Source of the DNA: GMQP-bins7 sp963776565
Lineage (GTDB): Bacteria > Actinomycetota > Thermoleophilia > Gaiellales > Gaiellaceae
Length of the DNA stretch: 64,000 nt
Direction of reading: 5' to 3'
Assembly (NCBI GenBank): GCA_963776565.1
Contig: CAVZNF010000002.1
Coordinates: forward strand, 1 to 64,000
Positions 9,053 to 18,689 of this stretch are shown in pieces. The notes under the pieces were generated by a model. It was not told where the DNA came from. It worked only from the letters and a program-made list of their open reading frames with translations, and did not search any database. Within the stretch, counting starts at the first letter, position 1. Each line of letters begins with the position of its first letter. The position numbers and the translations under genes are program-made.

Positions 9053-9800
9053 GTGGAGATCGGATCTGCTGCTCGAGGTTGACGAGGTCACGAAGCGCTT
9101 CGGCGGTCTCCCGGCCGTCGACGGCGTGACGTTCGGGATCGACGACGGCGACATCGTCGCCGTCGTCGGTCCGAACGGAGCCGGTAAGAGCACGCTCCTC
9201 AAGGTCATCGTCGGGCTCGAGCGCCCGACGCACGGCAGCGTGCGGCTCGGTGGCGAGCGGATCGACGGTCTGATCGCCCACCAGGTCCGACGCAAGGGGA
9301 TCGCGATGGCCATGCAGCGCCCGCTTCCCTTCGGTTCGATGACGGTGCTCGAGAATGCTCGTTCTCGGTGCGATGTTCGGCGTCGGAAACGGCGTCCTGA
9401 GCGAGCGCGAGGCGCGACGTCGGGCTGCCGATGCGTTGGCGTTCGTCGGTTTGGACGAGCGAGCTGAACAGCCGGTCTCGAGCCTGAATCTCCATCAGCA
9501 GCGCTTCCTCGAGATGGCAAAGGCGCTGGCGGGGCAGCCCAAGGTGTTGCTGCTCGACGAGGTGATGGCGGGCCTCAACGAGTCCGAGCTCGCGCATTCC
9601 GTCGAGATCGTTCGGAGCGCCCGCGACAGCTCGGGATGACGATTCTCTGGGTCGAACATGTGATGAGCGCGGTCATCCAGCTCGCCGAGCGCGTGGTCGT
9701 CCTGAACTTCGGCAAGCTCCTCGCGGACGGCGAGCCGGACGTCGTCATGCGGGACCCGCAGGTGGTCGACGCGTACCTCGGACGGGCACGCGTTGCTTGA
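9053..9800 (+). CDS. livG: ABC transporter ATP-binding protein, LivG type (frame breaks)
   Basis: ATPase of the first Liv-type importer. Walker A is VVGPNGAGKSTLLKV, the degenerate signature region reads VSSLNLHQQRFLEMAKAL, and Walker B with its Glu reads PKVLLLDEVMAGLN; WVEHVMSAV holds the switch His. Breaks are at about 9360 and 9640. No good start sits directly before LLEVDEVTKRFGG: the GTG at 9053, just after the binding-protein stop, would need one indel, and a CTG start near 9066 is the alternative. The TGA at 9798-9800 overlaps the livF start. Confidence 0.85.
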
Positions 9801-10493
9801 GGTCACCGGCTTGGCGGCCGGGTATCTCGGCGAGCGTGTGATCGACGACATCGACGTCGAGGTTCGCACCGGCGAGGCGGTGGCGATCATCGGCTCGAAC
9901 GGCGCGGGCAAGTCGACGCTCTTCCGGGCTATCGCCGGGCTGCTTCCGCCGATGGCCGGCCGAGTCGTCCTGGACGGGAAGGACCTGACGCGACGTCCCG
10001 CCCACCGTATATCGCGCGCTGGGATCTCCTACGTGCCCGCGGAGCGGCACCTGTTCCCGGCGATGACCCTGAAGAGCAATCTCCATCTCGGTGCCTACCC
10101 TCGCCGGGCAGATCCAGCAACGCTCGAGCTCGTCTACGACCTCTTCCCGCGCCTGCGGGAGCGACAGCGCCAGCACGCAGGAACCCTGAGCGGCGGTGAG
10201 CAGCAGATGCTGGCGGTGGGCCGCGCGCTGATGGCGCGGCCGCGGCTGCTCATGCTCGACGAGCCGACGACTGGTCTCGCGCCGAAGATCGCAGCAGGTC
10301 GCATTCGAGGCGCTCGAAGGACTCAAGAACGAGGGGATGACGCTCCTGATCGCCGAGCAGCAGGTGCCGCTCGCGCTCTCTGTCGCCGACCGCGGCTACG
10401 TGCTCGAGAACGGTAGGATCCGGCTGAGCGGGACGTCGGAGGAGCTCGAGGGGAATCCCGCAGGTGCAGCGCGCATACCTGGGAGTCGCATGA
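9793..10493 (+). CDS. livF: ABC transporter ATP-binding protein, LivF type (frame breaks)
   Basis: Second ATPase of the importer, 233 residues. Walker A is IIGSNGAGKSTLFRA, the Q-loop region is ISYVPAERHLFPAMT, the signature is LSGGEQQMLAVGRAL and Walker B is RLLMLDEPTTGLAP. The D-loop to H-switch region (LLIAEQQVPLALSVA) and the C-terminus AYLGVA are in other frames because of indels near 10295 and 10458. The TTG start at 9793 overlaps livG by eight bases, and its TGA overlaps the livH ATG as ATGA. Confidence 0.88.
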
Positions 10494-11344
10494 GGGCGGT
10501 CATCCTCGACGGGCTCGTGCTCGGATTGGCGTTCGGTCTGCTCGGCGTCGGGATGACACTCGTCTACGGCCTCGCCGGCGTCATCAACCTCGCGTACGGC
10601 CAAATCGTGGTGTTCGCGGCGATCGTCATCTCGCTTCGTCATGGAGGACGGGATGTCGACGCTTCTCGCAGCCGGCCTGGGCGTGCTTGCGGCTGCCGGG
10701 CTCTCCGTCCTTCTCGACCTCACGCTGATGCGCCCGGTCTATCGCGAGCACGGCGAAGAGCGGACGCTGCTGGGCCTCCTGCTCACGCTCGGCGCCGCGT
10801 TCGTCATTGCGGGCGTGCTGACCTGGCGCTATCCCGACGGCGCGCTGTACATCTTCATCGGCGGCGACCCGATTTCGGTGATCGGAGTGCCGATGGCCGT
10901 AGGGAGCATCTGGGCCTCGGCGATTGCCCTTGCGGTCGCGGCGGTGCTCCTCGTCTTCTTCAGCGCGACGACCTTCGGGCGCGGCGTTCGCTCGGTGATC
11001 CAGGACGAGATCGGCGCGCGGCTGGTCGGGAATCAATCCGTCGTTCGTCCGCACGGTCATCTTCGCGCTGAGCGGTGCGCTCGCAGGCGTCGTCGCGATC
11101 GCACAGTCGATGGGCGGACCGCTGACGGTGAACGCCGGCTTCGAGCTCACGACCTTCGCGCTCATCGTCGCCGTCGTCGGGCGGTCTCGGGAGCGTCGCC
11201 GGAGCTTTCCTTGCGGGCGTGCTCCTCGGCGTGGTGAACACGCTGAGCGCCCACTACATCGGGCAATACATCACGACGATCATCCTCCTCGGTGCCGCCG
11301 CCCTGACCATCCTCATCCGACCTCGCGGGCTGCTCGGTCGATGA
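10490..11344 (+). CDS. livH: ABC transporter permease, LivH type (frame breaks)
   Basis: Membrane permease with about eight hydrophobic segments. LGVGMTLVYGLAGVINLAYG is the characteristic first-helix/loop signature of LivH. YLV-type helices, IGGDPISVIGVPMAVG and the C-terminal LTILIRPRGLLGR complete the protein. Breaks occur near 10640, 11040 and 11185. The ATG at 10490 overlaps livF, and the TGA at 11342-11344 overlaps the livM ATG. It would form a heterodimer with LivM. Confidence 0.87.
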
Positions 11345-12366
11345 CCGAAGCGGAGACGAGAGGTCGGGCACGTCGCTGGGGGATCGGCTGGGCGTTTCTG
11401 CCGATCGTCGTCACGGCAGCGATCCTCGCCGTCCTACCGCCCGTGTGGTTCGGGGACTCGCCTTACACGACGTCGTTGGCCGTGCAGGCGCTCGTGTTCG
11501 CGTCTACGGCGTCGGCTTCAACCTCATCTTCGGAAGCACGAACCAGCTCTTCCTCTGCGTCGGCGCCCTGGCCGGCGTCGGTGGTTACGGGGCGGCGCAT
11601 CCTCGCCAACGAGACTTCCTTGCCCATGGCGGTGGGCGTGATCGTGGGAACGGCGAGCGCCGCGATCGTAGGGGGCCTCCTGAGCTGGATCGCCGTGCGC
11701 CGCTCGCTCGGCATCATCTTCACCGGCATCGTCACGCTCGTGTTCTCGCTCGGGTTCGCGAACCTCCTGCTCGGCCAGCGCGAGCTGACGGGATCCGAGA
11801 CTGGTCTCATCGTGGAGGGGATTCCCGCCGATCTCGGTGATGACCAGGTCGGCGGCTACTACCTCTTCGTCGGCCTCCTCGTCGCGTTCTTGATCGTCTT
11901 CCGCGCTGCTCCAGCGCTCCCACTTCGGATGGGCGTTTCGCGCGCTCCGCGACGACGAGGCGGCGGCCGAGCTCGCGGGTGTGAACGTCTCCCGCTACCG
12001 GATCTATCGCGGCGACGATCGGGTCGGCGATGATCGGCCTCACGGGCGCCCTGCTCGCCTACAGCGCGGGGTTCATCAGCCCGGCTACCTACAGCTTCGA
12101 CCGCGTGGACGTGCGCGTCCTCGTGATGGTGGCCTTCGGTGGTCTCGGCACACTGCTCGGCCCGGTGATCGGTGCGTCCGTCTTCGCCGTCCTGGATGAG
12201 CGGCTCACGGCGAGCCTCGAGCTGCGCGAGGTCCTCTACGGCGTCTTCGTCATCGCGATCTTCCTCGTTCTTCAGGCGGGGCGTCGTGCAGGCCGTCGTC
12301 GCTCTCGCGAACCGGCTTGGTGTGGGTGGACGCGGACAGCCCGACCTGCAGCCGTCGGGCGAGTAG
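11341..12366 (+). CDS. livM: ABC transporter permease, LivM type (frame breaks)
   Basis: Partner permease. After a charged N-terminus (MTEAETRGRARRWG) come hydrophobic helices. VYGVGFNLIFGSTNQLFLCV and GALAGVGGYGA are typical of LivM, and ELAGVNVSRYRI and MVAFGGLGTLLGPVIGASVF match the EAA-like cytoplasmic loop and following helix of the family. Breaks lie near 11500, 11575, 11920, 12010 and 12275. The stop at 12366 is four bases before the GntR start. Confidence 0.85.
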
Positions 12367-12370
12367 TTCG

Positions 12371-13117
12371 GTGCCTCGCGGTAACCACCCAAACTCGCAG
12401 ACGACGAAGGCGACGCTCGGGCTCCGTGAGCTCCTGCTCGATGGGGCTTTCAAGCCGCGCGAGCGCGTTCCCGAGCTCCGTCTGGTGGAGGAGCTCGGCG
12501 TCTCGCGGACGCCGCTCCGGATCGCCCTCATGACGCTCGAGCACGAAGGGCTGCTCGAGACGCTCCCCGGCGGCGGCTTCGTGGTGCGCGAGTTCACCCG
12601 GACCGATATCGACGACGCGATCGAGCTCCGTGGGGTGCTCGAGGGCACGGCCGCGCGCCTGGCGGCCGAGCGCCTCGAGTCGGACGACGAGCTCGAGTCT
12701 CTGCGCGATCTCTGCCGGGAGCTCGACGCGGTGGTTCGCACCCAGAGCATCGAGACGTTCATGGAGTACCTCCGCCTCAACGAGGAGTTCCACCACGATT
12801 TCCGTCAGCTCGCAAAGAGCCCGCAGCTCGGCCGCGCGCTCGAGCATGCGCTTGCGCTGCCGTTCGCGCCGCCGAGCGCTCTGCTGATGGTCCACTCCGC
12901 GCTGCCCGAGTCGTGGGAGATCCTGCTCGTGGCGCAGCACCAGCACCATGCGCTCGTCGACGCGATCGGCCGGCGCGAGGGAGCGCGAGCGGACGCGATC
13001 GCACGGGAGCACGCGCGCATCGCACGTCAGAACCTCGACATCGCGCTCGAGAACCGTCAGCTTCTCGAGCACCTGCCGGGCTCGACGTTGCTGCGCCTCC
13101 CCGCTGCGGCGTCCTGA
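12371..13117 (+). CDS. GntR family regulator with FCD effector domain
   Basis: 248 residues. The N-terminal winged helix covers about residues 14-80, with LRELLLDGAFKPRERVPELR, LVEELGVSRTPLRIAL and LLETLPGGGFVV matching the GntR DNA-binding domain. An all-helical FCD domain follows, with the metal/ligand residues D/R in IELRGVLEGTAARLAAERL and the two His regions (NEEFHHDF and AQHQHHALVDAI). FCD regulators usually sense organic acids. It is the last gene of, or immediately follows, the Liv operon. Probable targets are its own operon and the pca operon via the sites at 7542 and 7607. The GTG at 12371 excludes the sequence overlapping livM. Confidence 0.92.
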   Translation: MPRGNHPNSQTTKATLGLRELLLDGAFKPRERVPELRLVEELGVSRTPLRIALMTLEHEGLLETLPGGGFVVREFTRTDIDDAIELRGVLEGTAARLAAERLESDDELESLRDLCRELDAVVRTQSIETFMEYLRLNEEFHHDFRQLAKSPQLGRALEHALALPFAPPSALLMVHSALPESWEILLVAQHQHHALVDAIGRREGARADAIAREHARIARQNLDIALENRQLLEHLPGSTLLRLPAAAS

Positions 13118-13121
13118 GCAC

Positions 13122-14078
13122 ATGTCGCTCGAGAGCGCCGTGGACGTCAGACCGATGCGCACCGACGACGTCGAGGCCGCGGACCATGTGATGCGGCTTG
13201 CGTTCGGGACGATTCGCGGCCTCCCCGATCCGAGCGCCGCGTTCGGCGACGCCGACATCGTGCGCACGAGGTTCCGCGCCGCGCCGGAGTGCGCCTGGGC
13301 CGCCGAGCTCGACGGCGACGTCGTCGGGTCGGTCTTCGCAGCGCGCTGGGGCTCGTTCGGCTTCCTCGGGCCGCTCAGCGTCGCATCCCGGACCGCTGGG
13401 ATCGCGGCATCGGGGGCCGGCTGCTGCAGCCCGTCCTCGAGGCGTTCACGAGCTGGAACGTCCGTCAAGCCGGGCTCTTCACCTTCGCGGACAGCCCCAA
13501 GCATCTCGGCCTGTACCAGAGGCATGGCTTCTGGCCGGGATCGCTCACGGTCGTTACCGCCAAGGAGGTCGGCCCGACCGGAACGCGCCCGCACGCGCTC
13601 TTCTCGAACGAGCCGAAGGACCGCCACGACCCCGTCCTGGACGAGATCCGCGGGCTCACGGAAGAGATATTCGGCGGGCTCGACCTCGGCAGCGAGATCG
13701 TCGCCGTGAACGAGCAGGGAATCGGCGACACGGTTCTCCTGCACCGCGACGGCGCCTTGGAGGGGATGGCCGTGTGTCACTGCGGCGCCGGGAGCGAGGC
13801 GGGCAGCGACACCTGCTACGTCAAGTTCGCGGCGGTACGTCCCGGTGAGGGCGCGGCGATGAGCTTCGAGCGGCTCCTCGACGCCTGCGAGGCGTTCGCG
13901 GCGGAGTCAGGACTGGGTCGTCTCGTGGCGGGAGTGAACACGGGGCGCCTCGACGCCTACCGTCGCCTGCTCGCGCGCGACTTCCGCGCGGAGCGGATCG
14001 GCATCACGCATGCGGCTGCGCCCCGAGGGGCCGCACTTCGACACGCCGGCGCACTACGTGATCGACGATCTCCGCTGA
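13122..14078 (+). CDS. GNAT-fold N-acetyltransferase, possibly tandem (frame breaks)
   Basis: About 318 codons, too long for one GNAT domain. The first domain (residues 5-140) shows VRPMRTDDVEAADHVMRLAF, the acetyl-CoA loop DRGIGGRLLQPVLEAF (RGIGG as the Q/RxxGxG/A motif) and LGLYQRHGFWPG. The second half has GEGAAMSFERLLDACEAFA and LLARDFRAERIG, which resembles a second, degenerate GNAT domain. Breaks are at about 13390 and 14005; the correct C-terminus reads EGPHFDTPAHYVIDDLR. It starts four bases after the gntR stop, so it is probably cotranscribed. The substrate is unknown. Confidence 0.75.
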
Positions 14079-14091
14079 CGCGGCGGGAGGC

Positions 14092-15487
14092 TCAGGCGAC
14101 GGCGGCCTTCGAACGCCACCCCTCGTGGTACGAGGTGCGCACGACCTCGGAGTAGGGACACGGGCTCACGACGACTCTGATCTCCGCCTGCCGGTGCCGC
14201 TCGACGACCGGCTTGGTCGACCCGCCGCTCTCCTCGCCCCACACCATGACGAGCTCCGCCCCGATCGGCACGTCGGCGTCGACGTAGCCGAGCGAGAGCA
14301 TCGAGCGCTCGTTGTAGCTGTAGCCCGAGAACGTCGACACGCCGACGATCTCGCCGTCGTGGAGCAGCTTGTCGTGCGGCCAGGTCGCGTAGTTCGACAG
14401 CGGGAGGTTGATGTACTTGGCCGCTTCGCCCTTCTCGAACAGCGTGCCCATCGCCGAGGCGACGTCCGCGCCGTTCCAGGCCAGCGTCACCTTCCTCCGC
14501 TCCGGCTCGTCGGCCATCGCCTCGAGCGCATCGCGTCCGACGAAGTCGTGGTCGAACTTCACGAACGGCCAGTAGCCGAGATCGTGCGGCGTCGCGTAGT
14601 AGTCGGAGATGTCGTCGGCGTAGTAGCTGCCGCCGAGCGAGCCCGTGCCCTCGTATCCGTCGGCAGGGAGCCACTCGCGGTACGCCTTCAGCTCGTCGCC
14701 GGTGAAGATCGCCGGCAGCGGGCAGGGGATCCACCCGGACTCGAGCGTGTTCGTGGCGTAGACGCGCGAGCCGACCTGGCGCAGCCCGTGGTCGCTGCCG
14801 GCCTCGACGATCGCCCCGCGTACGTCCTCCATCTCGTCCCAGGGCCCGAAGAGCTCGAGCCCGGGCACGCCCGACATGCCGTGGTGGAGCGCTCGCACCT
14901 TGTGTCCCGCGATCGTGAGCTCGCCGAGGTTGAAGAACTTGATCTCGGGCAGCGGCGCTCCGGTCGCCTTCGCCAGCACGTCGAGCGCGGTCGGACCCTG
15001 GACCTGGAAGCGGTAGATCTTCCGCCGCCCGGTCGGGTTGGCCGCCGTCCGCTCGTCGCGCTCCACGCTCACGTCGTAATCGCCGGTCTCCGCGTGGAAC
15101 TGCACCCAGTTGTGTGCCGACGGGCGGCCGACGAGGCTGACGCGGTTCTCGTCCAGGAAGAAGAGGATCGCGTCGCCGATCACGTAGCCGTCGTGGTTGC
15201 AGGCGACGAACTGCTTGGCCTTGCCCGACCTGGAAGTTCGCGAACGTGTTGACGCCGAGATCCGAGAAGAGCTTGACGACGTCCGGTCCCTCGACGTAGA
15301 GGTCCGTCATGTGGTGCGTCTGGTCGAAGAGGGCCGCGGTCTCGCGCCAGGCCACCTGCTCGTCCATCCAGTTCGAGAACTCGCTCGGCACGCCCGGATA
15401 GACGTAGGGGCCGATCTGCGAGTTGCGCGCCATCTCTACCGCGCTGCCGGTGGCCTGCAACTTCTCTTCCAGGTTTCGGTATGCCAT
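14092..15487 (-). CDS. Tetrahydrofolate-dependent aryl O-demethylase, LigM/DesA-like (one break)
   Basis: Folate-binding GcvT-fold protein of about 465 residues. The N-terminal ARNSQIGPYVYPGVPSEF and FDQTHHMTDLYVEGP, the middle YRFQVQGPTALDVLAKATG and the C-terminal barrel with ALMADEP-like and GYVDADVPIGAELVMVWG sequences follow the vanillate/syringate O-demethylase group, in which the aryl methyl group is passed to tetrahydrofolate. One break is near 15225. The adjacent metF-like gene (15546) is the expected partner for handling 5-methyl-THF, which strengthens the call over ordinary glycine-cleavage T protein. Vanillate, syringate and 3-O-methylgallate cannot be told apart here. A homologue is divergent at 21190. 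Confidence 0.85.
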
Positions 15488-15545
15488 CTCTGAGAGCCTC
15501 CTCGTCCGAGCGGGCACCACCGCCCGCGTGTCGATTATGACGCCG

Positions 15546-17111
15546 TCACGACCGCTGGTCCTCCACGGCGCGGGCCGGGTGCGCCTGGTGGTCACGGCCG
15601 AGGAACGTGTTCGCCCAGGCGCTCGTGCCCGCCAGCGCGTTGTCCTTGACGACCACGGGGCCGTCGAGCATCGACTCCTCCTCGCCGTAGGCCTTGAGCC
15701 GTTCGTACGCCTCGGACCAGATGCACTCCGTGTCGTACACCTCGCACAGGCCGTCGCGCGTCCCGCCGCACGGGCCGTTGCGCTGATTCTTCGCGCACTG
15801 CGACTCGGGACAGACGTACGCGATCTCCGGGAGCGAGCAGTCGCCGCAGTCCTTGCATCCGAACAGCGGCACCTTGGCGGCCTGTTCGAGCGTATGAGCG
15901 GCCCGCCGCACGGCTCGCGGGGCGTTCTCGATGCGGCGGTAGACGCGGCGCCCGGTCGCGAAGAGCGGCGCGTCGCTCGCGAACACCGTGTCGTGGAAGC
16001 GGCGGCTGAGTCGGTACTTGGCGGAAACATGCAGGTCCGTTCGTCGTTGTCGCTTCGACTCGAGGTAGGAGGCGCTCACGACGTCGGACGAGAGGCCCGT
16101 CTTCGGGTCGCGCTCGAAGAAGTGGAACTCCCCCGGACGGGCGAACTGGATCTCGTGCGCGAACGCGCGCCAGTCGTCCGGCTCGAACGTCTGGGCGCGG
16201 TCGATGATCTCGCCGAACGTCTCGGCAGGCATGTGGCCGCCGAGATAGACGCCGTCGAAGCCGAGGCCGCGAACCACAGCGAGGTGCTTCGACGCGAGAT
16301 CGACGAAGAAGGAGCGCCCCTGGTCGGGGCTCGCGCCGTGTCGTTCGGCCAGGGCTAGCAGCTCGTCGGTGACGACGATGCCGGGGATGATCCCGCGGTG
16401 GAAGGCGCGTGCGGCCGTGCGGGACAGGAGATAGACGTTGGCGAGTACGTTGAGCTCGAGACCGTCGCGGCGGATCCAGCGCAGGAGCTCGTCGTCCTTG
16501 CGCGCGTTCCAGCCCGCCTGGTTGATGACGAAGCGCGCGCCTGCCCGCACCTTCTTGCGCAGCTTGAAGTACTGCGGCATCACCTCGCGCTCGTGCAGCT
16601 TGTGGTTCGTGACGACGCCGCCGGCGAAGAAGTCGGTCCGCTGAAGCCGCGTGCTCGGTATGCGCTCGTCCGTAAGGCCGGCGTTCATCTCGGTGAAGAG
16701 GTTGATGAGCCCGACTGAGTCGATGTCGAAGACGGGTGCCGCGAGCCCGCGATGACCCATGATCGGGTAGTCGCCCGAGAGCGCGAGCACGTTGTGGAAG
16801 CCGCTCGAGCTGAGCTGCCAGCCGCGACTCTCGAGCGCGTTTCGGTTCCAGTCCTTGCAGGCGAGGTGGATGATCACCTCTTGCCCGCGCGAGATCAGGT
16901 CCGTCCCGAGGGCGTCGGGCGACAGCATCGCGTGCCCGCCAGGGTTGTCGGTGATCGAAAGGACGTCGATCCGCGGGTCCGCAGCGAGGTCCCTGGCGAG
17001 CGCCAGCACCCTGGCGCCGCCCTCCGAGGTGATCGGGCCGCGGCTCGTGACGAGCTCCGCCGCGACGACGAAGCCGCCCGGGTGCGCGAGCGCATCGCGG
17101 AACGAACCCAC
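15546..17111 (-). CDS. metF: Methylenetetrahydrofolate reductase with MetV-like Cys-rich C-terminus
   Basis: 521 residues in one intact frame. Residues 1-320 are a MetF TIM barrel (VVAAELVTSRGPITSEGG, LSITDNPGGHAM, FHNVLALSGDYPIMG, FVINQAGWNARKDDELLRW). Residues about 420-480 hold a dense cysteine cluster (CKDCGDCSLPEIAYVC, then SQCAKNQRNGPCGG and LCEVYDTECIW), like the MetV/MTHFR C-terminal zinc or Fe-S domain. It probably interconverts 5-methyl- and 5,10-methylene-THF, recycling the folate methylated by the O-demethylases. The GTG at 17111 starts three bases after the dioxygenase stop. Confidence 0.9.
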   Translation of the reverse strand: MGSFRDALAHPGGFVVAAELVTSRGPITSEGGARVLALARDLAADPRIDVLSITDNPGGHAMLSPDALGTDLISRGQEVIIHLACKDWNRNALESRGWQLSSSGFHNVLALSGDYPIMGHRGLAAPVFDIDSVGLINLFTEMNAGLTDERIPSTRLQRTDFFAGGVVTNHKLHEREVMPQYFKLRKKVRAGARFVINQAGWNARKDDELLRWIRRDGLELNVLANVYLLSRTAARAFHRGIIPGIVVTDELLALAERHGASPDQGRSFFVDLASKHLAVVRGLGFDGVYLGGHMPAETFGEIIDRAQTFEPDDWRAFAHEIQFARPGEFHFFERDPKTGLSSDVVSASYLESKRQRRTDLHVSAKYRLSRRFHDTVFASDAPLFATGRRVYRRIENAPRAVRRAAHTLEQAAKVPLFGCKDCGDCSLPEIAYVCPESQCAKNQRNGPCGGTRDGLCEVYDTECIWSEAYERLKAYGEEESMLDGPVVVKDNALAGTSAWANTFLGRDHQAHPARAVEDQRS

Positions 17112-17114
17112 CTC

Positions 17115-18071
17115 TCAGCCCTCGCTGCCGACGTCGGGCGTGCCGTACGTGTGGAAGCTCTCGATCGTCTTCACGCCCCAGTACTGGCCCCGCGCGCGCT
17201 CCTGCGCGGTCCAGGTGATCGGCTCGAAGTCCGGGTCGTACACGAAGTACCCGCCCGTCGTGACCTCGATCCGGTTGCCACCCGGCTCGAACCCGTACAG
17301 GAAGAAGCCCTGCGCGACCCCGTGCTTCGACGGTGCCGCCTCGATGGGCACGTCCGCGTCGACGAAGACGTCGGCCGCGCGAAGGCATTCCTCGCGGGTG
17401 TCGACCCAGAACGCGAGGTGGTGCAGCCGACCGGTCGCACCGTACGCATCCGCGACGTAGATGAGCTCGTGCGCGGCGATCGAGAGGCTCATCCACGCGC
17501 CCGTCTCGGTCCCGTCGTCGAGCTCGATCCGCTCGTACAGGCGGTAGCCGAGCACGTCCTGGGCGAACGTGCGGCTCGCGCGGACGTCTGCCGCCAGCAG
17601 GTTGACGTGGTCGAGGCGCTTGACCGCGGCGCCCCGACCGACGTAGCGCTGCGGCTGGTTCCTCCACGACGGCTGCAGGTGCTCGGGCGGCTCGTAGCGC
17701 TCGGCCTCGTAGTAGAGCTCGAAGACGTGCCCGTCGGGATCCTTGAAGCGGTACGCCGGTCCGTGACCCACGTCCCCCTCGATCCAGCCGACGCCTCGCC
17801 CCGTTGCCTCGATGGCTGCGACGCGCCGGCCGAGTGCCTCGGGGCTCCATGCTCGCAGCGCAACGTGGCCCAGCCCAGCCCGAGGTGACTCGGTCAGCTT
17901 CAGGCTGTAGCGGAGGTAGTCGCCCCAGCCCCGCAGAAAGACGGACTGCCCGTCGCGTGCCTCCTCCTCCATGCCGAGCACGTCGACGAAGAAGCGGAGG
18001 CTCTCCTCGGCCTTCGGGGTCAGAAGCTCCGCGTGGCCGATCCGCGCGAGGTCGTGGAGCGGCTCGCTCAC
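17115..18071 (-). CDS. Type I (VOC) extradiol ring-cleavage dioxygenase
   Basis: 318 residues, intact, two vicinal-oxygen-chelate domains as in catechol 2,3-dioxygenase. The Fe(II) ligands of the C-terminal domain are identifiable: His in RLDHVNLLAADV, His in GRLHHLAFWVD and Glu in NRIEVTTGGYF, with a trailing Tyr. The N-terminal domain has IGHAELLTPKAEESLRFF and GHVFELYYEAERY. It sits with GalB-like, aldolase and O-demethylase genes. The ring it opens is therefore probably protocatechuate, gallate or 3-O-methylgallate, even though well-studied enzymes for those substrates (LigAB, DesZ, GalA) are of the unrelated LigB type. The GTG at 18071 overlaps the aldolase stop as GTGA. Confidence 0.88.
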   Translation of the reverse strand: MSEPLHDLARIGHAELLTPKAEESLRFFVDVLGMEEEARDGQSVFLRGWGDYLRYSLKLTESPRAGLGHVALRAWSPEALGRRVAAIEATGRGVGWIEGDVGHGPAYRFKDPDGHVFELYYEAERYEPPEHLQPSWRNQPQRYVGRGAAVKRLDHVNLLAADVRASRTFAQDVLGYRLYERIELDDGTETGAWMSLSIAAHELIYVADAYGATGRLHHLAFWVDTREECLRAADVFVDADVPIEAAPSKHGVAQGFFLYGFEPGGNRIEVTTGGYFVYDPDFEPITWTAQERARGQYWGVKTIESFHTYGTPDVGSEG

Positions 18072-18689
18072 GTGACTCGACGAGCTTCCGCAGACCGTCG
18101 AGGTCGTAGGAGAGCTCGCCCGCCTCGAGCTTCACGCGCTTCACGCGCTCCCGCTCCTCGCGCTCGAGGCCCGCTCTCAGGACCTCGTCGATGCGCTCGC
18201 TGCTCGACGACCACCGCACCGTCGGCGTCGAGGACGACGACGTCTCCCTGGCGAATGTGCGCTCCGGCCACTTCGACGGGCTCGCCGATCACGCCCGGGA
18301 CGCGCTTCTCCGCCCCTGGACACGCACGTAGCGCGCCCAGATCGGCAGACCGAGCTCGCGTAGCTCCTCGAGGTCGCGGACCGCTGCATCCACGAGCAGC
18401 GCGGCGACGCCGCGCCACCTTCGCCTGCGTCGCGAGGAGATCGCCGACGAGCGCGACCGGCCTGGGCTCGGGCATCGTGAGCACGAGCACCTCGCCCGGG
18501 CTGCGCCTCGGCCACCGCCGCGTGAACCATGAGGTTGTCGTCCTGACCGCAGCGCACGGTTCGGGCCGGGCCGGCCGCGCGCGAGCCCGGTACGACCTGG
18601 ATCAGCGGCACGTCGACGACCTGAGCGCGACCGGCCGCCTCGTGGACGGTCGCCGTCCCGAGCCGCGCCAGCTCGCCGAACGCGGTCAC
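18068..18689 (-). CDS. RraA-fold 4-carboxy-4-hydroxy-2-oxoadipate aldolase-like protein (frame breaks)
   Basis: HMG/CHA aldolase family (LigK/ProA relatives), which split 4-carboxy-4-hydroxy-2-oxoadipate to pyruvate and oxaloacetate. Assembled segments: LGTATVHEAAGRAQVVDVPL, GPARTVRCGQDDNLMVHAAV, VALVGDLLATQAKVRGVAAL (the glycine-rich substrate loop), VDAAVRDLEELRELGLPIWA with the metal Asp and the R-D pair of the family, and IRQGDVVVLDADGAVVV. A charged helical tail (LEREERERVKRVKLEAGE) follows. Breaks fall near 18500, 18415, 18330 and 18200. The GTG at 18689 overlaps the galB-like stop. Confidence 0.82.

Noticed and set aside
15592..18219. 875-codon minus-strand open frame over metF and the dioxygenase
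   Set aside because: It is the +1 frame of the two intact genes; its sequence is Arg/Pro/Ala-rich with no motif.
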